DNA from: Bacillus sp. T3
GTDB taxonomy: Bacteria; Bacillota; Bacilli; Bacillales; Cytobacillaceae
Assembly (NCBI RefSeq): GCF_033449965.1
Contig: NZ_CP137761.1
Coordinates: 3,658,001-3,722,000, forward strand
DNA length: 64,000 bases
Direction: 5' to 3'
The notes below the pieces were generated by a model. That model saw only the letters and a list, made by a program, of their open reading frames with translations. It ran no database searches and was not told where the DNA came from. Of the stretch, positions 27,302 to 36,308 are shown piece by piece. Position 1 is the stretch's first letter; every line of letters starts with the position of its first letter. A program made the position numbers and the translations under genes.

Positions 27302-27322
27302 GCCCTTCAAACTTGCGAAGGG
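27302..27322 (+). terminator. Terminator after the 23-codon frame
   Basis: GCCCTTC AAACTTGC GAAGGGC followed by TTCTTCCTTG, ten bases after the stop codon. Confidence 0.65.
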
Positions 27323-27618
27323 CTTCTTCCTTGTTGTACATTGATAATTAACAATCCTTTAACATTCCTTGGAAGCCCATCCCAGTAATTCCTTTCCATG
27401 AATAATTTGTTAAGGCAAGAAAAAACATGAAAAACCTGTTAAACTTATATATAATAAGAAAAGCGGAAGCGGCTTGCAAAGCATAAGACAAGTTAATTAG
27501 AAGTTTGTATCCTTAACCTAAATTAAGTAGCTTTATTTTAATGTTTTAGTACTTTAACAATGAAGTTAATGTATCTATTTTAGATAAAACAGAAAATATG
27601 ATTAAAGGAGAGAATAAA
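27323..27618. other. Intergenic region upstream of rpoY; no gene seen
   Basis: About 300 AT-rich bases. Only a weak promoter-like pair (TTAACA, 16 bases, TATTTT) near 27555-27582 was noticed ahead of rpoY. No coding frame with a ribosome site was seen. Confidence 0.5.
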
Positions 27619-27831
27619 ATGATTTTTAAAGTATATTACCAGGAGTCCAATAAACAGGTACCTGTACGCGAGAAAACAAAAACTCTATATGTTGAAGGCG
27701 AATCTGAACGAGATGTCAGAAAGAAATTAGTCGACAGATCCTACAATATTGAATATGTACAATCCGTAGAAGGTGCATTTCTAGAGTATGAGCAAACAAA
27801 TGAAGACTTTAATGTATTGGAGATTCGATAA
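27619..27831 (+). CDS. rpoY: RNA polymerase epsilon subunit RpoY
   Basis: A 70-residue small subunit of Firmicute RNA polymerase (formerly YkzG/DUF1447). Matching stretches are MIFKVYYQE, VPVREKTKTLYVEG, SERDVRKKL and VEGAFLEYEQ. The ATG at 27619 has AAAGGAGAGAATAAA before it; the upstream in-frame ATG is internal to the leader. It ends three bases before rnjA, so the two are translationally coupled, as in B. subtilis. Confidence 0.95.
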   Translation: MIFKVYYQESNKQVPVREKTKTLYVEGESERDVRKKLVDRSYNIEYVQSVEGAFLEYEQTNEDFNVLEIR

Positions 27832-27834
27832 TTT

Positions 27835-29502
27835 ATGAAATTTGTAAAAAATGACCAAACAGCCGTATTTGCCCTGGGCGGTTTAGGGGAAATCGGAAAG
27901 AACACCTACGCAGTACAATTTCAGGATGAGATTATTCTTATTGATGCGGGGATCAAATTTCCTGAAGATGAGTTACTGGGGATTGATTATGTCATTCCAG
28001 ATTACACCTATCTAATCAAAAACGAAGATAAAATCAAAGGACTATTTGTAACGCATGGTCACGAAGACCATATTGGGGGTATTCCCTATTTATTACGACA
28101 AATAAACGTCCCAATTTATGGTGGGAAATTAGCCCTTGGATTAATTCGAAACAAACTGGAAGAGCATGGTTTATTACGGACTGCCAAACTAATTGAAATA
28201 AAAGAAGAAGATGTTATTAAGTTCAGAAAAACATCCGTATCTTTCTTCCGTACAACACATAGTATTCCTGATTCATACGGAATTGTTGTCAAAACCCCGC
28301 CTGGACAAGTTGTCCATACAGGAGATTTTAAATTTGATTTTACTCCTGTAGGTGAGCCTGCTAACTTAACAAAAATGGCTGAAATCGGGAAAGAAGGGGT
28401 CCTTTGTCTCCTATCCGATAGTACAAACAGTGAAATTCCTCATTTCACAATGTCAGAACGCCGTGTAGGCGAAAGCATTCACGATGTTTTCCGCACGGTG
28501 GATGGTAGAATTATCTTCGCTACCTTTGCTTCCAACATTCACAGACTTCAACAAGTAACTGAAGCTGCTGTTTTAAACGGTAGAAAGGTTGCAGTGTTTG
28601 GCAGAAGTATGGAAGCTGCAATTGAAATTGGTTTGGATTTAGGCTATATTAAAGCCCCAAAGGATACCTTTATCGATGCCCAACAAATCAATCGACTACC
28701 AGCTAATAAGGTAACCATTCTTTGTACAGGAAGCCAAGGTGAACCGATGGCTGCCCTTTCTCGGATTGCTAACGGCACCCATCGCCAAATTCAAATTATC
28801 CCTGGCGATACTGTAGTCTTTTCGTCCTCACCGATCCCAGGAAACACGATTAGTGTAAGCAGAACTATCAATATGCTGTTTAAGGCTGGCGCTGAAGTTA
28901 TTCATGGACCGCTAAGCGATATTCATACTTCTGGTCACGGTGGACAGCAAGAACAAAAATTAATGCTTCGTTTAATTAAGCCGAAATTCTTTATGCCTAT
29001 TCATGGTGAATATCGTATGCAAAGAATGCATGCAAAATTAGCTGTTGATTGTGATGTACCAGAAGAAAACTGTTTTATCATGGACAACGGTGAAGTATTA
29101 GCCCTAAGTGAAAATATGGCTCAGGTAGCCGGAAAGATCCCTTCAGGCAATGTTTATATTGATGGAAGCGGAATTGGTGATATTGGAAATATCGTCCTAC
29201 GTGACCGCCGAATCCTTTCAGAAGAAGGCCTTGTGATTGTAGTCGTTAGTATTAATATGAAGGACTTTAAAATTGCAGCAGGACCTGATCTTATCTCTCG
29301 CGGTTTTGTTTATATGAGAGAATCGAGTGACCTTATTAATGATGCCCAGGTACTTATTACGAAACATCTAAATAAAGTCATGGAAAGAAAAACGACGCAA
29401 TGGTCAGAAATTAAAAACGAAATTACGGACACACTTGCACCTTTTCTTTACGAAAAGACAAAGCGTCGTCCAATGATTTTACCAATTATCATGGAAGTAT
29501 AG
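27835..29502 (+). CDS. rnjA: Ribonuclease J1
   Basis: Metallo-beta-lactamase/beta-CASP 5'-3' exo- and endoribonuclease, central to mRNA decay and 16S rRNA maturation. The metal-binding motif HGHEDH lies at residues 74-79, with further ligands in HTGDFKFDF. The beta-CASP domain contains SDSTNSE, IFATFASNIHR and HTSGHGG. At 555 residues it matches B. subtilis RnjA. SR1P from this same window is known in B. subtilis to modulate the GapA-RNase J1 association. Confidence 0.97.
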   Translation: MKFVKNDQTAVFALGGLGEIGKNTYAVQFQDEIILIDAGIKFPEDELLGIDYVIPDYTYLIKNEDKIKGLFVTHGHEDHIGGIPYLLRQINVPIYGGKLALGLIRNKLEEHGLLRTAKLIEIKEEDVIKFRKTSVSFFRTTHSIPDSYGIVVKTPPGQVVHTGDFKFDFTPVGEPANLTKMAEIGKEGVLCLLSDSTNSEIPHFTMSERRVGESIHDVFRTVDGRIIFATFASNIHRLQQVTEAAVLNGRKVAVFGRSMEAAIEIGLDLGYIKAPKDTFIDAQQINRLPANKVTILCTGSQGEPMAALSRIANGTHRQIQIIPGDTVVFSSSPIPGNTISVSRTINMLFKAGAEVIHGPLSDIHTSGHGGQQEQKLMLRLIKPKFFMPIHGEYRMQRMHAKLAVDCDVPEENCFIMDNGEVLALSENMAQVAGKIPSGNVYIDGSGIGDIGNIVLRDRRILSEEGLVIVVVSINMKDFKIAAGPDLISRGFVYMRESSDLINDAQVLITKHLNKVMERKTTQWSEIKNEITDTLAPFLYEKTKRRPMILPIIMEV

Positions 29503-29518
29503 TACTCCCTTTAAATGC

Positions 29519-29555
29519 AAAAAGAGTCTGACAGTTAGCTTGTCAGACTCTTTTT
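29519..29555. terminator. Bidirectional terminator rnjA / ktrC
   Basis: AAAAAGAGTCTGACA and TGTCAGACTCTTTTT form a perfect 15-bp stem with a 7-base loop. Confidence 0.9.
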
Positions 29556-29567
29556 CTATGTAATTGG

Positions 29568-30224
29568 TTACATTCCTTTTTTCTCAAATCGATTGATATC
29601 TACATCTGCCCCAATTACCACAAGCACGTCACCATTCTGAATCATCTCATTAGCCTGTGGAGAAACAATGATGTTTTTACCCCGCTTGATGGCAACGATA
29701 GTAATGCCGTATTTTGCGCGTATATCTAAATCAATAATCGAGTGTCCATTTATTTTATGATTCGCAATAATCTCGACAATACTATGCTCCTCAGATAGCT
29801 CCAAATAGTCAAGCACATTATTGCTTGAGATGTGATGAGCAATACGTCTCCCCATATCTCTTTCAGGATGCACGACATGATTTGCACCAATTTTTCTAAG
29901 TACTTTTTCATGATAATCATCTTGGGCTTTTACGGTAATATCTGTTACTCCTAATTCTATTAACATGAGCGTTGTTAAGATACTTGCTTTTATATCATCG
30001 CCAATTGCAACAATAACATGGTCAAAGTTTCTAATACCTAACCCTTTTAAAACTTGTTCATCAGTACAGTCGCCTACTACTGCGTGTGAGGCAATCGTTG
30101 AAAATTCATTAACGAGGTCCTCATCAGTATCGATCGCTAATACTTCATTTCCCTGTTCTGCTAGGGCTCGGCAAATACTACCACCAAAACGTCCTAATCC
30201 AATAACAGCAAACTCTTTCTTCAC
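29568..30224 (-). CDS. ktrC: Potassium uptake regulatory subunit KtrC/KtrA
   Basis: Cytoplasmic RCK-domain regulator that gates a KtrB/KtrD membrane potassium channel. The N-terminal Rossmann fold has VIGLGRFGGS and binds ATP/ADP/NAD; the C-terminal RCK_C domain (about 130-218) is the c-di-AMP-binding part in relatives. Position next to rnjA indicates KtrC (YkqB). No membrane partner gene is adjacent. I chose GTG 30224 because GGAGG lies eight bases upstream. That Shine-Dalgarno lies in a repeat remnant at 30233-30281. Confidence 0.9.
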   Translation of the reverse strand: MKKEFAVIGLGRFGGSICRALAEQGNEVLAIDTDEDLVNEFSTIASHAVVGDCTDEQVLKGLGIRNFDHVIVAIGDDIKASILTTLMLIELGVTDITVKAQDDYHEKVLRKIGANHVVHPERDMGRRIAHHISSNNVLDYLELSEEHSIVEIIANHKINGHSIIDLDIRAKYGITIVAIKRGKNIIVSPQANEMIQNGDVLVVIGADVDINRFEKKGM

Positions 30225-30228
30225 GTCA

Positions 30229-30281
30229 ATGTCCTCCAATCAACAGAGCGCTCTAAATCAACATTGTTCATTAACGCAGCC
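30229..30281. repeat. MITE-like repeat, truncated copy B
   Basis: Contains CTCCAATCAACAGAGCG, AAATCAACATTGTTC and the terminal TTAACGCAGCC, matching the right end of copy A at 16545-16594. The left part is missing. On the minus strand its GATTGGAG supplies the Shine-Dalgarno of ktrC. Confidence 0.7.
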
Positions 30282-30397
30282 TCTTATAATGGTTTCATTT
30301 TAGCATACTAGTTTATTGATTCCCATGATTCTACATCAATGTCAATCGAAATGATTTACCTAACAAGCGTTTTAAAAAATAGAGGGAGACAAAATAA

Positions 30398-30431
30398 AAA
30401 GAGGTTGACCCAAATAGAAGTCAGCCTCTTT
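30398..30431 (-). terminator. Terminator after ykuU
   Basis: AAAGAGGCTGAC / GTTGACCTCTTT stem with T-rich 3' side, just after the ykuU stop codon. One of three similar GAGGCTGAC hairpins in the window. Confidence 0.75.
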
Positions 30432-30450
30432 GTTTACGATTGAATATTAA

Positions 30451-30993
30451 TTATAGTGTGGCTTGTCCAGGGCGCCAGTTTGCAGGGCAAAGACCACCTG
30501 TTTGTAACGCTTGAAGAACACGTAATGTTTCATCAACATCACGACCAATATTGTTGTGGTGAACAACTGCATATTGTAATTCACCTTCAGGGCTAATGAT
30601 GAATAAGCCACGTAGTGCAATACCTTCTTCTTCAATCAGTACGCCATAATCCCGAGCAACAACATGATTTGTGTCAGCAGCAAGAGAATATCTTAACTGT
30701 CCAAGACCGTTTTCTTTACGATCTGTGTTGATCCACGCTAAATGAGTATGAATCGTATCAGTTGACACCCCGATTACTTCTGCATCAAGATCTTCGAATT
30801 CTTCATAACGATCAGAAACCGCAACGATTTCTGTTGGACAAACGAAAGTGAAGTCCATTGGATAGAAGAAAAGTACTGTCCATTTATCGTTTTTCATGTT
30901 TTCTTCTAAGCTTACTTTGCCGAATTCCTTGTTTGGTAATACTGCATCCATTACAAAGCGTGGTGCTTGTTTTCCTACTAAACGTTCAGCCAT
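30451..30993 (-). CDS. ykuU: 2-Cys peroxiredoxin YkuU
   Basis: Thiol peroxidase of the AhpC/TSA family, 180 residues. Peroxidatic Cys52 lies in FTFVCPTE and the resolving Cys in GGLCPANW near residue 169, making it a typical 2-Cys enzyme. The sequence is very close to B. subtilis YkuU, for example VSTDTIHTHLAWINTDRKEN. The ATG at 30993 follows GGAGGGATTTTT. No dedicated AhpF-like reductase is adjacent. An AT-rich inverted repeat upstream may be an operator. Confidence 0.94.
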   Translation of the reverse strand: MAERLVGKQAPRFVMDAVLPNKEFGKVSLEENMKNDKWTVLFFYPMDFTFVCPTEIVAVSDRYEEFEDLDAEVIGVSTDTIHTHLAWINTDRKENGLGQLRYSLAADTNHVVARDYGVLIEEEGIALRGLFIISPEGELQYAVVHHNNIGRDVDETLRVLQALQTGGLCPANWRPGQATL

Positions 30994-31089
30994 TAAAAAT
31001 CCCTCCAATTTTTATGTAACAATGTATACACCCTAATGGGTTTCCTATTAACTAGCTTTAGTATAGGCTTTTTATAATTTAAAGTCAAT

Positions 31090-31128
31090 ATTAAATTATA
31101 ATTAATTTAAATAAGAACTAATTATAAT
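31090..31128. promoter_or_regulatory. AT-rich inverted repeats upstream of ykuU
   Basis: TTAAATTA TAAT TAATTTAA is an 8+4+8 inverted repeat, and a perfect 12-mer palindrome TAATTATAATTA follows within 25 bases. Both contain TTATAAT, half of the PerR box TTATAATNATTATAA, but neither is a full match. Confidence 0.4.
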
Positions 31129-31270
31129 TAAATCTCGCACCCGTATCCAATTACATTGTTCTATAATTTTTAAACTGTCGAAACTTTAAATAATTTGTTG
31201 ATTTAAAATATTTACACTTGTATATTTTACCATGTTAAAGAATCAATTCCAAATGATAAGCCCTGTATTA

Positions 31271-32399
31271 TCAACGATTTCCCTTATAATTAATATAGGT
31301 CACGATCCCATTAATTGCCGCTTCTATTGCCGCCTCATTAGGGTGAAGCTTGGAGTGATGTAATCCGAAATCGGATTCAACACCTAACCAAAACATAAAA
31401 CCTGGAATTTCCTTAAGCATATATCCAAAATCTTCTCCAGTCATAGCTTCCTTACACTGTACAACATTTAAATCCGAGTGCTCGGTCATAAAACCTATAA
31501 ATTCCTCCGTTAATTCATGGTGGTTATATACTTGATGGTACATCGCTCCAAAATCAATATCCACCTGGCATTGGTACCCCAATTCAATCCCTTTTACTAT
31601 TGCTTGAACCCTTTGCTTGACTTTTATCATCGATTCCTCTGAAAGAGTTCGAATCGTTCCTTCTAGACGTGCTTTTTCTGCAATAATGTTTTGGACGGTG
31701 CCTCCAGCTATTTTCCCAATTGTAATAACTGCGCTATCAAGTGGGTCAACATTTCTTGCTACTACCGTTTGAAGCTGAGTCACTAATGAGCAGGCTGCAA
31801 CAACCATATCATTTGTATGATGTGGATAGGCGGCATGTCCACCTTTACCAGTTAAATCAATGAAGAGTTCTGAAGTGTTGGCAAATAGTAAACCAGGTTT
31901 TATAGCAATCGTTCCGACAGGATATTCTGGTGCGATATGCAGAGCGAATATCATATCGGGCTTCCAATCATTAAGAATTCCTGGAGTTCATCAATGGTTC
32001 AGCACCACCTGGGCCCTCTTCAGCCGGTTGAAAAATAAATACTAAATGGTCCTTTATTGGATTTTGAATGAAATAAGTCAGCACACCTAAGGCTATGCTC
32101 ATATGGAAGTCGTGTCCGCATGCATGCATGTTTCCTTGATGCTGGGATTGAAACGGAAGGTTTGTTTCTTCTGTAATTGGCAATCCATCAATATCAGTTC
32201 GATACGCTATCGTTTGTGATGGGGCAGTCCCTAATACTCTTACGACAACGCCTGTTTTCCATTGTTTCATTTCAATCCTGTCTTGCGGTAATCCCTCTAA
32301 GTAATCTAAAATATATTTTTGTGTCTTAAATTCCTGGAAGCCAAGCTCAGGTATTTTGTGAAGGTCTCTTCTGATTTCGACAAAGGGATGTGTTGACAT
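31271..32399 (-). CDS. ykuR: N-acetyl-diaminopimelate deacetylase, apparent frameshift
   Basis: M20-family metallo-deacetylase of the acetylase branch of lysine/diaminopimelate synthesis. N-terminal part: VEIRRDLHKIPELGFQE, GVVVRVLG, ACGHDFHMS and FQPAEEGPGGAEP, holding metal ligands. The frame breaks at the CCTGG at 31980-31984; removing one base gives LMNSGILNDWKPDMIFALH. The C-terminal part has GKGGHAAYPH and MTGEDFGYML. Full length is 375 residues. It lies 56 bases after dapH. Confidence 0.92.
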
Positions 32400-32416
32400 G
32401 TTTTGGTCTCCTCTCT

Positions 32417-32450
32417 AAAACAAGCGTGGACCATAGGACCCACGCTTGTT
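32417..32450 (-). terminator. Hairpin between dapH and ykuR
   Basis: ACAAGCGTGG / CCACGCTTGT perfect 10-bp stem followed by TTTTAG on the minus strand. It lies inside the operon and may attenuate transcription into ykuR. Confidence 0.6.
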
Positions 32451-32455
32451 AGCTC

Positions 32456-33167
32456 CTACAATTGACGAAGCTCCATCATAATTTCAGTTTTTGACTTTGT
32501 TTTATCATCAATTTTTTTGATGAGACGGGCTGGCGTACCGCCTACAACCGTGAACGGCTCCACATCCGCTGTAACGACTGCTCCAGCAGCTACAACTGCG
32601 CCTTCGCCAATCCGTACTCCTTCTAAGACAACTGCGTTGGCACCAATAAGGACATTATCCTCTAAAATAACCTGGTTGTGCAGAAGGCGGCTCAATTACA
32701 CCTGCTAATACTGCACCAGCACCGACGTGACAATTCTTTCCTACAGTAGCTCGACCACCTAGTACTGCGTTCATATCAATCATCGTGCCTTCACCAATAA
32801 CGGCACCAATATTAATCACAGCACCCATCATAATAACGGCATTATCACCGATTTCAACATGGTCACGAATAATTGCCCCTGGCTCAATACGTGCTTTAAT
32901 ATCCTTTAAATTTAAAACTGGAATTGCAGAGTTTCTACGGTCATTTTCAACCACGTAGTCTTCAATTTTTCCTTGATTGGATTCAAGAGCAGTGCTAATC
33001 TCGCTCCATTCACCAAAAACGATACCAGAAATTCCAGTAATAAATGTTTTTGCATTTGCACCAAAATCTATGCCTTCTAAATCCCCTTTAACATACACTT
33101 TCACAGGGGTAGCTTTTTTACTATTTTGAATAAATGAGATAATTTCTTTTGCATCCATCATTTTCAT
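32456..33167 (-). CDS. dapH: Tetrahydrodipicolinate N-acetyltransferase DapH, apparent frameshift
   Basis: Left-handed beta-helix acetyltransferase that N-acetylates tetrahydrodipicolinate in diaminopimelate synthesis. Start MKMMDAKEIISFIQNSKKAT; hexapeptide repeats run from GAIIRDHVEIGDNAVIMMG to the C-terminus. The frame breaks at the CCTGG at 32671-32675; removing one base joins AGVIEPPSAQP to VILEDNVLIGANAVVLEGV and gives 236 residues, equal to B. subtilis DapH. The start has AAAGGAGGAAC upstream. Confidence 0.94.
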
Positions 33168-33242
33168 GGAATGTTCCTCCTTTATGTACATATAAAACAA
33201 ATTTAGCAGACAACTGTTTCGAAAACAAGAAAAACACAACAA

Positions 33243-34121
33243 CTACGTTTCAGAGATATGCTCTTTAATAAGCTCGACAAATGCTTGTACTTGTTTTAAC
33301 TGAAACGCTGATTCATACCCTACAAGCCAGGTGTCCCGTTTCATTGGCTCTCCATTTTCAGCAATTAACGGAATTTTATAGATATCTTTTTCCGTCCCAT
33401 TTAAAGTGATACCAGGTAAGATTGCATATCCAATCCCATTTAATGTCATTTGTTTACAGGTTTCAATTTGATCAACAACAATCGTGCGCTTCGGTAAGGT
33501 TTGAAATTGATTGTGCAACCAATTATGAATTTCTTGATAGTAGTTTGAATCACTTTTAAACTGAATGAACGGCCGATCCGTTTCTAAGATTTGCTCAAGC
33601 CGGTTGATTTCAGTATCAACAAGATAAAGATTATCTTCAAATAAAGGGATTTTTATTCCTTTCCAATCAGGGGTGCCACGGATAATCCCAATATGAGCTT
33701 GATCTTCATACATCGTTTTTAGGATTTCACTACTCCAGCCAGTTATTAAAGATATTTTTGCTTGAGGATACCTTTTTACAAATTTTTTCAATACAATTGG
33801 AAGCCAGTTCTGACCAACGATCGAAGCGACGGCAATTTTAAGTGTACCGTGTACTTGTGAATTCATCGTATGAATGGATTCTCTAACTTTTTCTTCTTTT
33901 TCTAAAACTTCATTCACAAATTTAATTACGTTCTCACCCGCTGGGGTTAGTGTGAGACCTTTTTGTGAGCGAATAAATAATTTCGTTTCCCATTCCTTTT
34001 CTATCGTTTGCAGGCGCTGAGATAGAGCAGGTTGGGATACAAATAAGCGCTCTGCAGCCCTGCGCATGTTCATTTCTTGAGCCAATACGGATAGAAAATG
34101 GAATTCTGATAATGAAGACAA
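33243..34121 (-). CDS. ccpC: LysR-type regulator CcpC
   Basis: LysR-family repressor of TCA-branch genes (citB, citZ in B. subtilis), responding to citrate. The N-terminal helix-turn-helix reads RRAAERLFVSQPALSQRLQ. The effector domain (from about residue 90) includes ASIVGQNWLPIVLKKF and CKQMTLNGIGYAILPG, close to B. subtilis CcpC. It sits between dapH and darB as B. subtilis ccpC does with the yku genes. The start is TTG, with AAAAGGAG upstream. Confidence 0.88.
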   Translation of the reverse strand: MSSLSEFHFLSVLAQEMNMRRAAERLFVSQPALSQRLQTIEKEWETKLFIRSQKGLTLTPAGENVIKFVNEVLEKEEKVRESIHTMNSQVHGTLKIAVASIVGQNWLPIVLKKFVKRYPQAKISLITGWSSEILKTMYEDQAHIGIIRGTPDWKGIKIPLFEDNLYLVDTEINRLEQILETDRPFIQFKSDSNYYQEIHNWLHNQFQTLPKRTIVVDQIETCKQMTLNGIGYAILPGITLNGTEKDIYKIPLIAENGEPMKRDTWLVGYESAFQLKQVQAFVELIKEHISET

Positions 34122-34156
34122 ACTATTTAACTCCTTTTAAACTTTGTATTATGTTT

Positions 34157-35659
34157 CTAACGATTCTTTGGCAGGAAAAACACGAAAATTAAACTGATTA
34201 GCGCTAAGCAAAACACGACAAAATAAACACTGTGTAGTGAGTGCGTTAATCCGTCCTGTAAAATATGTTTTACAGTCTGAGATAATTTATTTCGTTCACT
34301 TTCATTCAGAAGAATATTGATTGAATCAACCGTAAATCCTTTTGTTTCCTGCCTGTTATGAATATAGCTGTACAATTGGCTATTTAATATTCCGCCTAGC
34401 AATGCTGCTCCTACGGTGTTACCAAGATTTCTCATAAACATATTCGAGGCCGTTGCAATACCACGCTGCTCCCAACTAACACTGCTTTGGATCGATACAA
34501 TAAAAGCTGTACTTGTTAAACCCATTCCAACACCAATAAAAAAGGAACCTACTGCTGCCCAAATGGGGCCAAACTCTGGTGATAGTATCATGAATATGAT
34601 ACTACCAAAAATTAAGGAAAACCCGCCAATTATCGAGGTTGTTCTAAAGCCGTATTTAATCATCATTTTGCCAGATGCTGTCGAGGCAATAGGCCAGCCA
34701 ATCGACATTGTCGTTAGGGTAAATCCAGCAATTATTGGAGGTTGTTCCATTACGCCTTGAACAAATGTCGGTAGGAAGCTAGATATTCCAATTAACATGA
34801 TTCCTGTGATTAACGAGGCAATATTTGCGATAAAAATCGACCGTTCCTTCCAAATACCAAATGGCATAACTGGTTCTATCGCTCTTTTTTCTTGCCAAAT
34901 AAAGAAAAATAGAGCGATAACACTTATCGTAAGGAAAGCAAACACCTCTGTCGACAGCCAGCTCCACCTTGTTCCACCTTGAACTAGCACAATCATAATA
35001 GCACAAACGGCAATCGTTAAGAGTCCTGCTCCTAAATAGTCAATTTTCCTTTTTTTCTTTTCAATTTTTTCATGAAGGAACATCCAGAGCGCAACCATTG
35101 ACAATAGACCTAAAGGAATATTAATCCAAAAGACAAAACGCCAGCTTACAAACTGAACAAGCAAGCCGCCTAATGCTGGCCCTATTACAGCAGAAATCCC
35201 CCAGACACTAGCGAGATATCCCTGGATTTTCGCTCTCTCTTCCTTTGTATAAATGTCACCAACAATCGTGGTAGCAATCGGTGTAACCGCTCCTGCCCCA
35301 AATCCCTGGATCAGACGAAAGACAATGAGGCTTTCCATTGAATGGGCAAAGCCACACAAAATCGAACCAAGTAAAAAAACGAAGATTCCGAATAATAAAA
35401 TAGGTTTGCGCCCGAATAAATCGGATAACTTCCCATAAATCAAAACAGTTACAGAGTTCATTAACAAATATGCTGAAAATACCCAGCTGTACAATGAAAA
35501 TCCGCCAAGGTCGGCAACAATATTGGGCATAGCCGTCGATACAATCGTCGCTTCAATTGCCCCCATAAACATCGCAAGCATGACAGCAGCCAAGACATAC
35601 GGGCGCTTTGTTTCTTTCTTCCGTTGATTCGGAACTAACTTTTCATATACTCCTTCCAT
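34157..35659 (-). CDS. MFS multidrug exporter, EmrB/QacA (DHA2) type
   Basis: Proton-driven drug exporter of about 500 residues with about 14 membrane helices. The family motif A GKLSDLFGRKP lies in loop 2-3. The motif D1-like start (MGAIEATIVSTAMPNI) and motif C region (GISAVIGPALGG) are present. Substrates cannot be told. It has no counterpart at this position that I know in B. subtilis, so it may be an insertion between ccpC and darB. ATG 35659 follows GAGAGGAGTGG. Confidence 0.85.
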   Translation of the reverse strand: MEGVYEKLVPNQRKKETKRPYVLAAVMLAMFMGAIEATIVSTAMPNIVADLGGFSLYSWVFSAYLLMNSVTVLIYGKLSDLFGRKPILLFGIFVFLLGSILCGFAHSMESLIVFRLIQGFGAGAVTPIATTIVGDIYTKEERAKIQGYLASVWGISAVIGPALGGLLVQFVSWRFVFWINIPLGLLSMVALWMFLHEKIEKKKRKIDYLGAGLLTIAVCAIMIVLVQGGTRWSWLSTEVFAFLTISVIALFFFIWQEKRAIEPVMPFGIWKERSIFIANIASLITGIMLIGISSFLPTFVQGVMEQPPIIAGFTLTTMSIGWPIASTASGKMMIKYGFRTTSIIGGFSLIFGSIIFMILSPEFGPIWAAVGSFFIGVGMGLTSTAFIVSIQSSVSWEQRGIATASNMFMRNLGNTVGAALLGGILNSQLYSYIHNRQETKGFTVDSINILLNESERNKLSQTVKHILQDGLTHSLHSVYFVVFCLALISLIFVFFLPKNR

Positions 35660-35716
35660 TGCACCACTCCTCTCGCCACTCATATCTAGAAAAAATAAGC
35701 TCCATGCTTGGAGCGA

Positions 35717-36166
35717 TTAGTTTTGCGCATTATTATTTAGTAAATAATGGTTTAACTGATTTAAAACAGCTCTTCTCGTTAATATTCCTTCAAAAACGCC
35801 TTGACGATCCTCTACACATAAAAATGGATGATCTACTAACAGAGATAAACATGACTGAAGGCCAGATTCAATTTGTAACCTGGGGATTTCCACTAACATA
35901 ACTTCTTCAACACGAATTTCTTCTAGCTTTTCAAATTCAATCCGCTCTAATCCTAATATTGATTCCATTATGATAGGAGTACTGATTAACCCGTGGAGCT
36001 TATAAGTAGGATCCAAAACCGGTATAGCGGTATATCCGCTTTTGGTTAATACTAACAATGCATGCTCCAAGCTGTTTCCGACTTGAACATGCGCCACTCT
36101 CTCGGAAGGGATTAAATAATCTACCAGTTTAAAACTTGAAAATCCATCACCTAGATGTTTGAGCAT
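35717..36166 (-). CDS. darB: c-di-AMP-binding CBS protein DarB (YkuL/CbpB)
   Basis: A 149-residue protein made of two CBS domains (about 15-75 and 85-145), with no catalytic part. Sequence (LIPSERVAHVQVGNSLEHAL, GYTAIPVLDPTYKLHGLIS) matches YkuL. In B. subtilis the c-di-AMP-free form stimulates Rel (ppGpp synthesis) and PycA; c-di-AMP blocks both. pycA lies at the left end of this window. It is followed closely by the exporter gene on the same strand. Confidence 0.9.
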   Translation of the reverse strand: MLKHLGDGFSSFKLVDYLIPSERVAHVQVGNSLEHALLVLTKSGYTAIPVLDPTYKLHGLISTPIIMESILGLERIEFEKLEEIRVEEVMLVEIPRLQIESGLQSCLSLLVDHPFLCVEDRQGVFEGILTRRAVLNQLNHYLLNNNAQN

Positions 36167-36270
36167 CTCCGAAATCTCCTCATTTGTTTTAATTCTTTCT
36201 CAATCTTTCTCATTTTACCATAGATTTTCCTTTATTTCCTTTTAGAGAAACCCAATCCCATTAATTGACC

Positions 36271-36308
36271 AAAAGAAAAAGGAACCCTTATGGTCCCTTT
36301 TTCTTTTT
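36271..36308. terminator. Terminator after ykuJ
   Basis: AAAAGAAAAAGGGACC and GGTTCCTTTTTCTTTT form a long stem on the minus strand, abutting the ykuJ stop codon. Confidence 0.8.

Noticed and set aside
32456..33167. dapH as a natural pseudogene or programmed frameshift
   Set aside because: No slippery sequence plus pseudoknot is apparent, the upstream part alone would be non-functional, and the same kind of indel recurs in unrelated genes at CCTGG.
33168..33242. Lysine riboswitch upstream of dapH
   Set aside because: Only 75 bases separate dapH from ccpC, too short for the aptamer, and no L-box pattern was seen.
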